DNA of 64,000 nt from Halomonas citrativorans (GTDB lineage: Bacteria; Pseudomonadota; Gammaproteobacteria; Pseudomonadales; Halomonadaceae), in NCBI RefSeq assembly GCF_900163645.1, contig NZ_FUKM01000033.1, positions 1-64,000 on the forward strand, read 5' to 3'. Below, piece after piece: positions 48,848 through 56,724 of the stretch. The notes beneath the pieces are model-generated. The model ran no database searches, had not been told where the DNA came from, and worked only from the letters and a program-made list of their open reading frames with translations. Made by a program: the position numbers and the translations under genes. Every line of letters starts with the position of its first letter. Within the stretch, counting starts at the first letter, position 1.

Positions 48848-49258
48848 TCATGCTTGCTCCAGCGCATCAATACCTGACTGGGCTACCTGGGTATCTTGAG
48901 CGGAGCTAACCCCTGATACTGCGATGGCACCGATCACATTGTCGCGAACATAGATTGGCAAGCCTCCTTCAAGAAGCCCTGTCATAGGCGTAGCCAGAAA
49001 TGACAGCCGCCCTTGACCAAGAATTAACTCTTCATAAAACTGCGTTGGACGGCGCGTCAGCGCAGCCGTGCGAGCCTTGGCGGTGGCCATCTCCACTGTC
49101 ATAGGGGCAGCGTCTTCTAGGCGTTGAAGATTCAATAGGTGACCACCGTCGTCAACGATGGCAATTGCCACTGGCCAGTTATGCTGTTGGGCGAAATGAC
49201 GAGCGGCATTGGCTATGGATTGAACATCTTTATCAGTGAGGCAATGGCGTACTTTCAT
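48848..49258 (-). CDS. GlcG/HbpS-like heme-binding family protein
   Basis: 136 residues from the ATG at 49258, which overlaps the upstream stop (TGATG) and has GGAGA before it. The pattern AIAIVDDGGHLLNLQRLEDA, KARTAALTRRPT, and GLPIYVRDNVIGAIAVSGV is the GlcG/HbpS (DUF336) fold. HbpS of Streptomyces binds heme; many relatives have no known job. It is the last gene of the leftward operon. Roles in delivering heme to the heme-dependent tryptophan dioxygenase, or in handling iron, are possible but speculative. I do not know it as part of the Pseudomonas qbs set. Confidence 0.75.
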   Translation of the reverse strand: MKVRHCLTDKDVQSIANAARHFAQQHNWPVAIAIVDDGGHLLNLQRLEDAAPMTVEMATAKARTAALTRRPTQFYEELILGQGRLSFLATPMTGLLEGGLPIYVRDNVIGAIAVSGVSSAQDTQVAQSGIDALEQA

Positions 49259-50127
49259 CAAAGTTTCTCCGGAGTAAGCAGAGTTTTCAGACACTGATTT
49301 AGGGTGGTCTGCGGGATGGCAATATCGAAGACAATGTCAAAGTGGTTACGACCGCTGCAGCTGCGTACTGCTGTAACTGGCATGTAGTGGGTCAGTCGTT
49401 CGGCTAATGCTAAACTCTGGTACTTGAAAACAGTAGTTTCCATCTCTCCCCAAGCTATGGCGACAGGTACAGGATTGTGAATCGGTAGGTGTAATGGACT
49501 TAGCTGTGCGGATTGATGGGGTGTTAGGTGTAGAGGCTGGTTAATATAGGTGCCGACCAGGGGTTGGAGATCGTAGATGCCGCTAACTAGCAAGGCGCCT
49601 TGGAAAGGTGATGAATCTGGCCAGATCCGACACAGCAACATTGCTGCCAAATGTGCGCCAGCGGAGCTGCCAACGAGGATGATTTTTGGCACTTGGCCCC
49701 GAGCTGCGTACCAAGTGCGTAGTGTAAGCAAGGCCTGAGCAACTTGGTCGACAATATATTCGAGAGGGACATTCGGCGCTAAACTATAGCCTACTGCAGC
49801 GTAGTCTAAGCCATGAGCGTTTAAGCCTGGGGCAGAGAACAGCGAGTCTTTTGCGCTCAGTTCCTGCCAGTAGCCACCGTGAATATATACGATCGTTGCC
49901 CCAGGGGATCGAGTGGCCTGGAATAGGAGGATCTTTTCCCTAGCCGCAGGCCCATAGCGTAATACTCGCGGCTGGCCGAGGAGCGCAATGGCTGCTTGGC
50001 TATCAGATCTATACTGAGTGAGAGTTTGCTTATAACTAGGTGCCAGTGAGCTCGGTGAATAGGCTCGTTCTCGTCTGTTCAGTGGAAGCTGATGGCCAAG
50101 AGGGTCGGAAACCTTCATCACATACAT
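49258..50127 (-). CDS. qbsH: Kynurenine formamidase (alpha/beta hydrolase type), QbsH-like
   Basis: 289 residues. The oxyanion motif HGGYW (83-87) and nucleophile elbow GSSAG (Ser155) are those of eukaryote-type arylformamidases; His262 (GRNHFD) completes the triad. It hydrolyses N-formylkynurenine to kynurenine. The ATG at 50127 is preceded by AGGAGG; an internal ATG at 50118 overlaps the upstream stop. Encoded with the dioxygenase and monooxygenase of the same pathway, so the assignment is strong from context. Confidence 0.82.
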   Translation of the reverse strand: MYVMKVSDPLGHQLPLNRRERAYSPSSLAPSYKQTLTQYRSDSQAAIALLGQPRVLRYGPAAREKILLFQATRSPGATIVYIHGGYWQELSAKDSLFSAPGLNAHGLDYAAVGYSLAPNVPLEYIVDQVAQALLTLRTWYAARGQVPKIILVGSSAGAHLAAMLLCRIWPDSSPFQGALLVSGIYDLQPLVGTYINQPLHLTPHQSAQLSPLHLPIHNPVPVAIAWGEMETTVFKYQSLALAERLTHYMPVTAVRSCSGRNHFDIVFDIAIPQTTLNQCLKTLLTPEKL

Positions 50128-51506
50128 CCGTCCATTCCTCCTAAGGGATATAGCGGCGTTAGGTGCCTATGCAACTGACTTTTCACAGCAGCTAGGTTGA
50201 TCTCTTCGAAGCTCTTGCAACCTTTGACGGCCAGACGAAGCAATTCTGATTGAATCTCTCCTCGAGCCTGTGCAGTGGCGTAAGGAAGGTTGCTGAAGGT
50301 CACCATGGAGTAGCGAGACATAAAGCGTTCTGGGTGCTCAGCTTCCAGCCACTGTGCCAGTTGCCGTTCCAGTTGATAGCCAGCACTACTGACCCGCTCT
50401 CGCATTTCAACATAGTTTTCTAGTGCCATAGCCTGGATTGCGCTGGCGTTGGGTTGGCGTTCTTCTTCATAGGCGCTTAGAGCTCTACTCAACTCTGGCT
50501 GTGCTGTTAGATACTTTGCCAACGCTGTGGCATCTTCCAGTGCGCAGTTCATACCCTGGCCGTGGAAGGGCACCATTGGGTGTGCAGCATCACCGATCAG
50601 TACTGCGCAGCCCTCGACTTGCCATTTGCGCAACCAGAGGGAGCCAAGCTGGCCAGTGGGGTTGTATTCGAAATCTTGTTCTAGGTTGGGTAAATATTCC
50701 GATAGATCTGGGTATATCCGCTCGAACCAGCTCCGCGCTACTTTACCCTCCGCAAGGCGCTTGAAACAGGCTTCGTCGGTATTGTCGTGCGGCAGGAAGA
50801 GCGTAGCGGTAAAGCTGCCGTCTATGTTCGGTAGGGCGATGCACATGTGTCCGCCACGCGGCCAAATGTGAAGAGCGTCGGCCTCAAGTCGCGGACAGCC
50901 ATCGGCGCGAGATGGCATATAGAGCTCTTTATAGCCGTGGGGTTGCCACTCTCGGTGTTCTCCCAGCGAGGTAACGAGTGCCATGGCTCGACGCACGGCT
51001 GAGTCTGCACCATCAGCACCCACCAGCAGGTCGAAGGAAAGATGTTCACCTCCAGCTAGCGCACATTGTGCCGCCCAGTCAACTTGTTCGAGCGGAGTGT
51101 CAAAACGCAGGCGTACGCCGGCAGCTTCAGCGGCAGCAAGCAGTTGTTGATTAAAGCGGCCACGCTGGATAGACCATAGGACGTCTTCAGAACGGGGGCT
51201 GTAGGGTTGGTAGCTGGCGGGGTTCCCCAGCGAATGCACGCGCCGACCGCGCATAGCCACTGCTTCTGCTAGCACAGATGCCTCTAGCCCAATTAGCCGC
51301 AGAGCCTGTAGGCCACGTTCAGCCAGAGCTAGGTTGATTGATTTACCCGTGTTGGCCAAGCTTTTACGTGGGTCACCGCGTTTTTCCAGAAGAGTCACTT
51401 GCCAGCCTTGGCGCTGTAGCAAACAGGCCAGTAGAGGGCCAGCAAGCCCCGCTCCTACGATCAGCGCAGTGCGCTCTTGAGGGAGGTGAGTTGAATGTCG
51501 CGCCAT
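50118..51506 (-). CDS. qbsG: Kynurenine 3-monooxygenase, QbsG-like
   Basis: 462 residues, a flavoprotein hydroxylase. The FAD motif is GAGLAG (18-23), with RKSLANTGKSINLALAERG following, a KMO hallmark; the second FAD motif GDAAHPMVPFHGQGMNCALE is at about 305-325. It makes 3-hydroxykynurenine from kynurenine using NADPH and oxygen. No kynureninase is encoded nearby, so flux should go to xanthurenic acid rather than 3-hydroxyanthranilate. Preceded by AGGAGCC; 18 bases after the dioxygenase. Confidence 0.9.
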   Translation of the reverse strand: MARHSTHLPQERTALIVGAGLAGPLLACLLQRQGWQVTLLEKRGDPRKSLANTGKSINLALAERGLQALRLIGLEASVLAEAVAMRGRRVHSLGNPASYQPYSPRSEDVLWSIQRGRFNQQLLAAAEAAGVRLRFDTPLEQVDWAAQCALAGGEHLSFDLLVGADGADSAVRRAMALVTSLGEHREWQPHGYKELYMPSRADGCPRLEADALHIWPRGGHMCIALPNIDGSFTATLFLPHDNTDEACFKRLAEGKVARSWFERIYPDLSEYLPNLEQDFEYNPTGQLGSLWLRKWQVEGCAVLIGDAAHPMVPFHGQGMNCALEDATALAKYLTAQPELSRALSAYEEERQPNASAIQAMALENYVEMRERVSSAGYQLERQLAQWLEAEHPERFMSRYSMVTFSNLPYATAQARGEIQSELLRLAVKGCKSFEEINLAAVKSQLHRHLTPLYPLGGMDGCM

Positions 51507-51524
51507 CGTGATAGGCTCCTGGGT

Positions 51525-52361
51525 TCAGAGGTGGGTGCGCAACTGCCAGAGTTCGGGGAATAGAACTGTGTTGAGAGTGGAGCGAAGGTAGCTAACTCCG
51601 CTGGTGCCGCCGGTTCCCTGGCGATGGCCGATGATTCGTTCTACCGTGCAGAGGTGGCGAAAGCGCCAGTGCTTAACGCTGTCTTCTAATTCCACTAGTT
51701 GCTCGCCTAGGGTGTATAGCTCTCGGTGTTCCTCGGGCTGGCGATACACTTGCAACCAAGCTGCTTCCACTGAAGGAGAGTGACTAGTTGGCTCACTATG
51801 CTCAAATTGCAGCCGAGACTGGTCAATATCCATGCCGCGTGCAGCCATTAGGCGCACCACTTCATCATACAGTGATGGCGCCATTAAACGCTTTTGCAGT
51901 GCATGCAGGGCCAGTTCGTCCTGAGTGTGGTCTGCTAAGTGTGCTGAGGATTTGTTGCCAAGCAGGAACTCTATCTCACGAAACTGCACGGACTGATGCC
52001 CTGAGGCGCTGCCCAGCGACGGGCGCATAGCAAGAAAATCGCTAGGGGTTAGGGTCGCCAGCACGCTCCAGGCGTGATTCAAGTGATCCATGATCCGCTG
52101 TACTCGCGCGATGGCCTTCAGCGCGGCGGGTAGGTTATCACTGCCCAAATGCTGAATCGCCTGGGTCAACTCATACAGCATCAACTTCATCCACAGTTCA
52201 GCTGTCTGATGCTGGATGATAAACAACAATTCGTCAGGGATCTCGGAGCGTGGAACTTGGCTGTCTAAAATCTGCTTGAGATGTAGATAATCGTCATAGC
52301 GCATTTCGTTCGGGGCGGTGGCCGACGTCACACGCTTTCTGCCGGATAATGGGCATGGCAT
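51525..52361 (-). CDS. qbsF: Tryptophan 2,3-dioxygenase, QbsF-like
   Basis: 278 residues, normal bacterial length. FIIQHQTAELWMKL (48-60) carries the distal His51, WRFRHL the heme-ligating His236, and GTGGTSG (249-255) the substrate carboxylate loop. The heme enzyme opens the indole ring of tryptophan to N-formylkynurenine, the first step of the proposed pathway. A GAGGAG ribosome site lies 8 bases before the ATG. It requires heme, notable in an iron-scavenging cluster. Confidence 0.92.
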   Translation of the reverse strand: MPCPLSGRKRVTSATAPNEMRYDDYLHLKQILDSQVPRSEIPDELLFIIQHQTAELWMKLMLYELTQAIQHLGSDNLPAALKAIARVQRIMDHLNHAWSVLATLTPSDFLAMRPSLGSASGHQSVQFREIEFLLGNKSSAHLADHTQDELALHALQKRLMAPSLYDEVVRLMAARGMDIDQSRLQFEHSEPTSHSPSVEAAWLQVYRQPEEHRELYTLGEQLVELEDSVKHWRFRHLCTVERIIGHRQGTGGTSGVSYLRSTLNTVLFPELWQLRTHL

Positions 52362-52373
52362 CGTAGTATCTCC

Positions 52374-52682
52374 TCAGGCCTTTGTCAGTGGTTTGCAGAT
52401 ATAGTTGATCTGACCACCGGCCACGGCAGGGAGAATAATAACCTCATCACCCTCGTTAATTGGTGTCTGTAGGCCGCTGTGAAAGCGCACGTCCTGATCG
52501 TTGACGTAAAGGTTTATAAATTTCACCAGAGCATCATCCTTTACCAGTCGTTGCTTCACTCCTGGCCAATCTCGCTCCAGGTCATCAATGACGTCAGCCA
52601 AGTTACTACCTTGGGCATCAACAGTGGCAGCTCCATTGGTTAAGGAGCGCATAATAGTGGGTATATGAATAGTGACAGGCAT
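52374..52682 (-). CDS. qbsE: Ubiquitin-fold sulfur carrier protein, QbsE-like
   Basis: 102 residues of the ThiS/MoaD/CysO fold: VTIHIPTIMRSLTNG at the start, then INLYVNDQDVRF and EGDEVIILPAVAGG. The Gly-Gly that should carry the thiocarboxylate is at 89-90 but is followed by 12 more residues (QINYICKPLTKA). As in P. fluorescens QbsE, where two residues follow the Gly-Gly, a protease must remove the tail before adenylation; the JAMM peptidase next door is the obvious candidate. The stop codon and frame look sound. Confidence 0.88.
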   Translation of the reverse strand: MPVTIHIPTIMRSLTNGAATVDAQGSNLADVIDDLERDWPGVKQRLVKDDALVKFINLYVNDQDVRFHSGLQTPINEGDEVIILPAVAGGQINYICKPLTKA

Positions 52683-52698
52683 TTAGATTCCTTATTTA

Positions 52699-53124
52699 TC
52701 AATAAAATAGTGGGGGTTGCTCGAAAGTCAGCTCTTGTTCCAGTATCCGACCATGCTTGATGTAGTAGCAGCGCATCGCTGGGCAGAAGTGTTTAACGGT
52801 GCTAATGATTAAGTGGTAGGCGTCGGGAAAGGCAGCGGCATAATCTACATCTGTGGAACTGGGATAGGGTTTTGAGGCAGTATGGGAGTGATAGATCACC
52901 AGTGGAAACTCACTACGTACGTCCATTTCCCGCCACACTAGTAGTTGTTCTCGTGGCTCGAAGATGAAAAAGTCTTTAGATTGAGCGGCATTGTGCATAG
53001 GTATCAGTCGGTGAGGTCTGGGCTCTCCTGCCAAGCTGGTGATGATGCCGCAGCATTCAATCGGGTGTTGCTCATGAGCTTGGCGGAAGAGGGCATCACG
53101 CATTGAAGTGGATAAATTCAGCAT
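52699..53124 (-). CDS. qbsD: JAMM/MPN+ metallopeptidase, QbsD-like
   Basis: 141 residues, a minimal JAMM domain. The catalytic Glu23 (HPIECCGI) and zinc motif H79-S-H81-x7-S89-xx-D92 are complete. In the Pseudomonas system QbsD trims the C-terminus of the sulfur carrier to expose Gly-Gly; Mec+ in actinobacteria is a relative that cleaves CysO-cysteine. Gene order qbsC-qbsD-qbsE is kept, with 9 and 16 base gaps. Its substrate here would carry a 12-residue tail. Confidence 0.9.
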   Translation of the reverse strand: MLNLSTSMRDALFRQAHEQHPIECCGIITSLAGEPRPHRLIPMHNAAQSKDFFIFEPREQLLVWREMDVRSEFPLVIYHSHTASKPYPSSTDVDYAAAFPDAYHLIISTVKHFCPAMRCYYIKHGRILEQELTFEQPPLFY

Positions 53125-53133
53125 GATCGCACC

Positions 53134-54348
53134 TTAGTAACTTGCTAGAGTCGGATTGACATCGTGTACCCATGCCAATACGCCACCCTGCAAATTGCGC
53201 ACGTTACTGAAACCGGCAGTGAGCATCGCCTGGACTACTTCTCTGGAGCGGGTGCCGGCCTTGCAGTACACCACGTAAGGTGCGTCTTTTTCGGCCATGA
53301 CACCTTGGCCAAGGCTAGTTAGTACGTACGCCTTGGGCAGCAAATGTGCGCCCTCAATATGGACGATGTCCCACTCGTTCTGTTCGCGAACATCCAGCAG
53401 TGTCACTGTGGGCTCTTTAACCAGCAGTGTATGCAACTCAGTGGCGCTGATGCTTGGTACTTCGGTCTGTGCATTAGTTGGCTGGCCTATACCGCAGAAC
53501 TGTGGATAGTCCTGGAGTGAGGTTATAGGTATACGCTGAGGGTCGCGCTGCAACGGCAGATAACGGTGACGCATGCGTAGTGCGTCGTAGACCATCAGTG
53601 TGCCAAGCAATGTCTCACCGATACCGGTGATCAGCTTAATGGCTTCTGTGCTCATCGCTGAAGCCACAGCGGCGCAAAGAACGCCGAGCACGCCGCCTTC
53701 TGAGCAGGACGGAGCGAATTGTGGCGGGGGTGGCTCAGGATAGAGGTCTCTGTAGTTCAGCCCACCATTCGGAGCATTTTCCCAAAATACGCTGACCTGC
53801 CCTTCAAATCGGTAGATTGAGCCCCACACATAAGGTTTATTGGCCATCACGCAAGCGTCGTTAACCAGATAACGAGTGGCGAAGTTATCGGCCCCATCGA
53901 TGATCAGGTCGTATTGGTCGAACAGTTCAAGGGCATTGCTGTTATCCAAGCGAAGCTCATGCAGTTGCACCTTTACATTGGGGTTTAGTGCCTTGATGGC
54001 GAGGCTAGCGCTTTTTGTCTTGGGCTGACCCAAAGTATTCATGTTGTGGATCACTTGACGTTGCAGGTTTGAGGCTTCGACTAGGTCAAAGTCAACGATG
54101 CCCAGTGTGCCAATACCTGCTGCGGCTAGGTAGAGCAGAGTAGGAGAACCTAATCCTCCGGCGCCAATCACTAGAACTCGGGCGTTTTTTAGGCGTTGCT
54201 GCCCAGTCAAACCTAATTCGGGAATTAAGATGTGACGACTGTAGCGTGATAACTCCTCAGGGATTAGTTTGGCTCCTTGATTACTAACCAGAGGTGCTAG
54301 GTCTCGAGGTAATACCGATGCGTCATCATGTTGATTCCTAGTGGTCAT
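53134..54348 (-). CDS. qbsC: MoeZ-like adenylyltransferase-sulfurtransferase, QbsC-like
   Basis: 404 residues: an E1-like domain with GAGGLGSP (62-69), DGADNFATRY and Cys215 (APSCSEGGVLG), then a rhodanese domain with active Cys362 (CKAGTRS). It adenylates the exposed Gly-Gly of the carrier and converts it to a thiocarboxylate using persulfide sulfur. The zinc-binding CxxC of MoeB is replaced by NYRD, as is usual in MoeZ-type proteins. The ATG has GGAG upstream; it ends 9 bases before qbsD. Confidence 0.9.
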   Translation of the reverse strand: MTTRNQHDDASVLPRDLAPLVSNQGAKLIPEELSRYSRHILIPELGLTGQQRLKNARVLVIGAGGLGSPTLLYLAAAGIGTLGIVDFDLVEASNLQRQVIHNMNTLGQPKTKSASLAIKALNPNVKVQLHELRLDNSNALELFDQYDLIIDGADNFATRYLVNDACVMANKPYVWGSIYRFEGQVSVFWENAPNGGLNYRDLYPEPPPPQFAPSCSEGGVLGVLCAAVASAMSTEAIKLITGIGETLLGTLMVYDALRMRHRYLPLQRDPQRIPITSLQDYPQFCGIGQPTNAQTEVPSISATELHTLLVKEPTVTLLDVREQNEWDIVHIEGAHLLPKAYVLTSLGQGVMAEKDAPYVVYCKAGTRSREVVQAMLTAGFSNVRNLQGGVLAWVHDVNPTLASY

Positions 54349-54351
54349 AGG

Positions 54352-55407
54352 TCAGCTCCGTTCGAGGTTCAAAACTTGCGCCAAGGCTTGGCGTAGGATG
54401 TGCATTTCGTCGGTGGTACCAAGGGTGATACGTACCCACTTATCAAGTCCCGGCCAACTTCTGCCGACTTTCACACCCAGTTGCGCGAGCTCCTCAATTA
54501 TCGTGGCGACGGGCCGTTGACAGTCGATCAATAGGCAGTTGCTGTGGGAGTTGCTGTGGCGCAAGCCATAGCCGCCTAGCCAATCTGTGAAAGCTTGGCG
54601 TTCCTTCTTAGTGGCATGCTTACGCCGTGTGCATTCGGCTTCGTCAGCTAGACACGCAAGGGCAGCGGCTGCCGCCGGTGCCGGTACGTCATGAGCCGGT
54701 TGTGTATGGATGCGATTAAGCAGCTCTGGTTGCGCCACTGCATACCCAATGCGCAGACCTGCCAGTCCGTAGATTTTCGAGAAGGTGCGTGTAACAACCA
54801 AGTTTGGATGTTCTCGTAGTGCAGCGATCATCGAGGGCTCGTCACTGAATTCCACATAGGCTTCATCTACTAGCACCACGGCCTGTTGGGTCAGGTTGGC
54901 GGCGCCGTGAATCAGTCGAAGGAGCGCATCATGGGGCGTTACGCTGCCGGTGGGGTTGTTGGGGTTGGCCACATAGATCAATCCTCCTGCACCAGCCTCA
55001 AGCATCGCTGACACATTATGTTCCCCGTCTGCTAGTAAGGGTATCTGGCACACTGGCCGTTCATGCAGCCGTGCAGCTTGCTCACACACTGGAAAACCAG
55101 GCGCCCCTACCACTAGTGGTTTTTGAGCATTTGTGAAGGCCAGTGTCGCGTAGTGCAGAGCACGGTTCGAGCCTGGATAAAGCGATATCCATTCATTGGG
55201 AATTTGGTGTCGGTCGGCCAGGTCTTGACGTAGCTGTTCGACCAGTTCGAATTGATAGCGTGAAGATATCCTCACTGCATTCCGTGCAGCCTCTAGTGCT
55301 GCTGTTGGCACGCCGTAGGGCGATTCATTCAAGTTGAGGGAAATCGGCGCTTGACTTGCCCGCATGAAGTTTCCGCTTGACTCCTGGCGGCAGTATGGTG
55401 ACTGCAT
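54352..55407 (-). CDS. qbsB: HisC-like PLP aminotransferase, candidate xanthurenate-forming enzyme
   Basis: 351 residues of fold-type I. Motifs are LNLNESPYG, NPNNPTG, DEAY (Asp181) and the PLP lysine in TRTFSKIYGLAGLRIGYA (Lys211). The sequence resembles histidinol-phosphate aminotransferases, but the operon points to 3-hydroxykynurenine, whose transamination product cyclises spontaneously to xanthurenic acid. The qbsB label rests on my recollection of an aminotransferase of that name in the Pseudomonas cluster and is tentative. Three bases separate it from qbsC; AAGGAA precedes its ATG. Confidence 0.7.
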   Translation of the reverse strand: MQSPYCRQESSGNFMRASQAPISLNLNESPYGVPTAALEAARNAVRISSRYQFELVEQLRQDLADRHQIPNEWISLYPGSNRALHYATLAFTNAQKPLVVGAPGFPVCEQAARLHERPVCQIPLLADGEHNVSAMLEAGAGGLIYVANPNNPTGSVTPHDALLRLIHGAANLTQQAVVLVDEAYVEFSDEPSMIAALREHPNLVVTRTFSKIYGLAGLRIGYAVAQPELLNRIHTQPAHDVPAPAAAAALACLADEAECTRRKHATKKERQAFTDWLGGYGLRHSNSHSNCLLIDCQRPVATIIEELAQLGVKVGRSWPGLDKWVRITLGTTDEMHILRQALAQVLNLERS

Positions 55408-55445
55408 TATGTTATGTTCCTTTTGTTTAGTTTTAAATCAATTGG

Positions 55446-56381
55446 TTAAAGTGAGTCGCGCACCGATTTTGGCGTGTAGCCGAAAAATTTTGTGAAGGCG
55501 GCACTAAAATTGTTTGGGTGCTGGTAGCCTACTTGGTAGGCCGATTCCGATACTCGGTATCCAGCCGCTAATAGTTCTTGTGCGCGCTGCATGCGCATCT
55601 CCAACAAGTGTTGGGCGGGACTGTTGCTGTAGGCCTGACGGAAACATTCCTTGAGTTTGTACTCACTGATGCCCAGCTCCGCGCACAAGCAAGCATTGTT
55701 TATAGGCTGGCTCAAGTGGGTGCGCATGAAGGTTTCAACTCTTTCAAGCAAGTCCACATCACGGCCTGTAATTCCTCCTCTCTGTACCTCACCGGGGGCC
55801 AGCAGGTTGAGCTGTTCACCGAGCAGGCTTAGAGCATGGATACGCTGGCGCAGCCCGTCTTGCTCTCCTACCCTCGGGTTCTTGAAAAATCTGAGATGTT
55901 CACTGGCTCGGCTGTTGACGTGAGAGATTTTGCGAAAGCTTTCGTTATGGCGCAGAGCTTTGCCAAGTAATCGATCACAGCGCTCTGGCCCGATATAACG
56001 CGTAAGTGCTGACTCAGAAACCACTAGGCGCAACTGCTGGATGGGTTCGTCGGCGGCGTAGCGCCTTTCACCAATGCCTTCCTGAAATACTGAAACCGTA
56101 GTTCGGTTGGCTGAGAAGGGTAAGCTGTTACCTACTCGGTCTAAGAACTCGGATTGTCCTGAAAGACCGAATGTGATCACCAGGGTTCGTTCATTGCCTT
56201 CGTGCTGACAAGCTTCGCGTAACTCGCGTCCCGAAGAGATTCGAGAGCGGACAACTGAGAAACCTGCCTCGCAATCCAGTCGCTCAATTAATGTATGGCT
56301 TCGAGAAGAATCGCTTTGACGGCATGTCCATTTCTGCAGTTCTTGATCAGTGGCCAATTTCGGTTTTGACAAGCAGTTCAC
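55446..56381 (-). CDS. AraC-family (PchR/YbtA-like) siderophore regulator
   Basis: 311 residues from a GTG with AAGGAG 9 bases upstream. The C-terminal 105 residues are an AraC double helix-turn-helix (CAELGISEYKLKECFRQAY, VSESAYQVGYQHPNNFSAAF). The KLKECFR segment and overall layout resemble PchR and YbtA, which activate siderophore genes when the ferric siderophore is bound. First gene of the leftward operon, reading away from the Fur-box region, so it is probably iron-controlled and may activate both divergent operons. Confidence 0.82.
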   Translation of the reverse strand: MNCLSKPKLATDQELQKWTCRQSDSSRSHTLIERLDCEAGFSVVRSRISSGRELREACQHEGNERTLVITFGLSGQSEFLDRVGNSLPFSANRTTVSVFQEGIGERRYAADEPIQQLRLVVSESALTRYIGPERCDRLLGKALRHNESFRKISHVNSRASEHLRFFKNPRVGEQDGLRQRIHALSLLGEQLNLLAPGEVQRGGITGRDVDLLERVETFMRTHLSQPINNACLCAELGISEYKLKECFRQAYSNSPAQHLLEMRMQRAQELLAAGYRVSESAYQVGYQHPNNFSAAFTKFFGYTPKSVRDSL

Positions 56382-56395
56382 AACACATCACTCCT

Positions 56396-56560
56396 TATCC
56401 ATCTTAATCAGCAGGCGTTTCGGCGTGGGCAGCAATGAAACGCCAATAAGCCCCTAGGCGCAGTGTCTGCAATCTGTGGCTGGGGTAATCAGAGCACAGG
56501 CGGTACAGGCAAAAAATGGCTTCGCATGAATAGCATACGGAAACCTTCGATTTTCATATG
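56396..56560. promoter_or_regulatory. Divergent control region of the siderophore-type operons
   Basis: Gap between the AraC-family gene and the rightward operon. It holds a direct repeat ACAGGC-GGT-ACAGGC (56496-56510), a possible AraC-type site, and a second stretch (TTCGCATGAATAGCATA, 56521-56537) that echoes half of the Fur box downstream. Promoters for both directions should lie here. Confidence 0.45.
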
Positions 56561-56561
56561 T

Positions 56562-56580
56562 AATGCGAATGATTAGCATT
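56562..56580. promoter_or_regulatory. Fur box
   Basis: AATGCGAATGATTAGCATT is a 19-base near-perfect palindrome (extending to 21 bases with flanking T and A, 18 of 21 symmetric). It matches the common gammaproteobacterial Fur site pattern AATGNGAATNATTNNCATT. It lies between the divergent operons, about 145 bases before the rightward start codon, so iron should repress at least the rightward operon. Confidence 0.8.
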
Positions 56581-56724
56581 ACCTCAATAAAGTATCATCC
56601 CTCATGTCATCTCGACAATTGCCAGCAGGCTGATTACTCGTTGCTCAATATCCGATCCGAGGTAGGGCATATACGGGGGCGCGCATTGATTCTGGTTAAA
56701 TTTGGCAGAGTAAGGAGGAGGGGG

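Noticed and set aside
49258..52361. Kynurenine pathway to NAD or anthranilate
   Set aside because: No kynureninase or 3-hydroxyanthranilate dioxygenase is present, while an aminotransferase and quinoline-modifying enzyme are.
52374..54348. Molybdopterin or thiamine biosynthesis (MoaD/MoeB, ThiS/ThiF)
   Set aside because: The carrier has a tail after Gly-Gly and a JAMM partner, and no moaE, thiG or related genes are nearby. The match is to the siderophore sulfur module.
54352..55407. Histidinol-phosphate aminotransferase (HisC) for histidine synthesis
   Set aside because: The sequence resembles HisC, but it lies inside an operon of kynurenine and sulfur-transfer genes, with no other histidine genes. 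A role on 3-hydroxykynurenine explains the context better.
56563..56724. N-terminal extension of the CoA-transferase-like protein from an ATG at 56563
   Set aside because: That ATG lies inside the Fur box and has no ribosome site; the ATG at 56725 has a strong one at ideal spacing.
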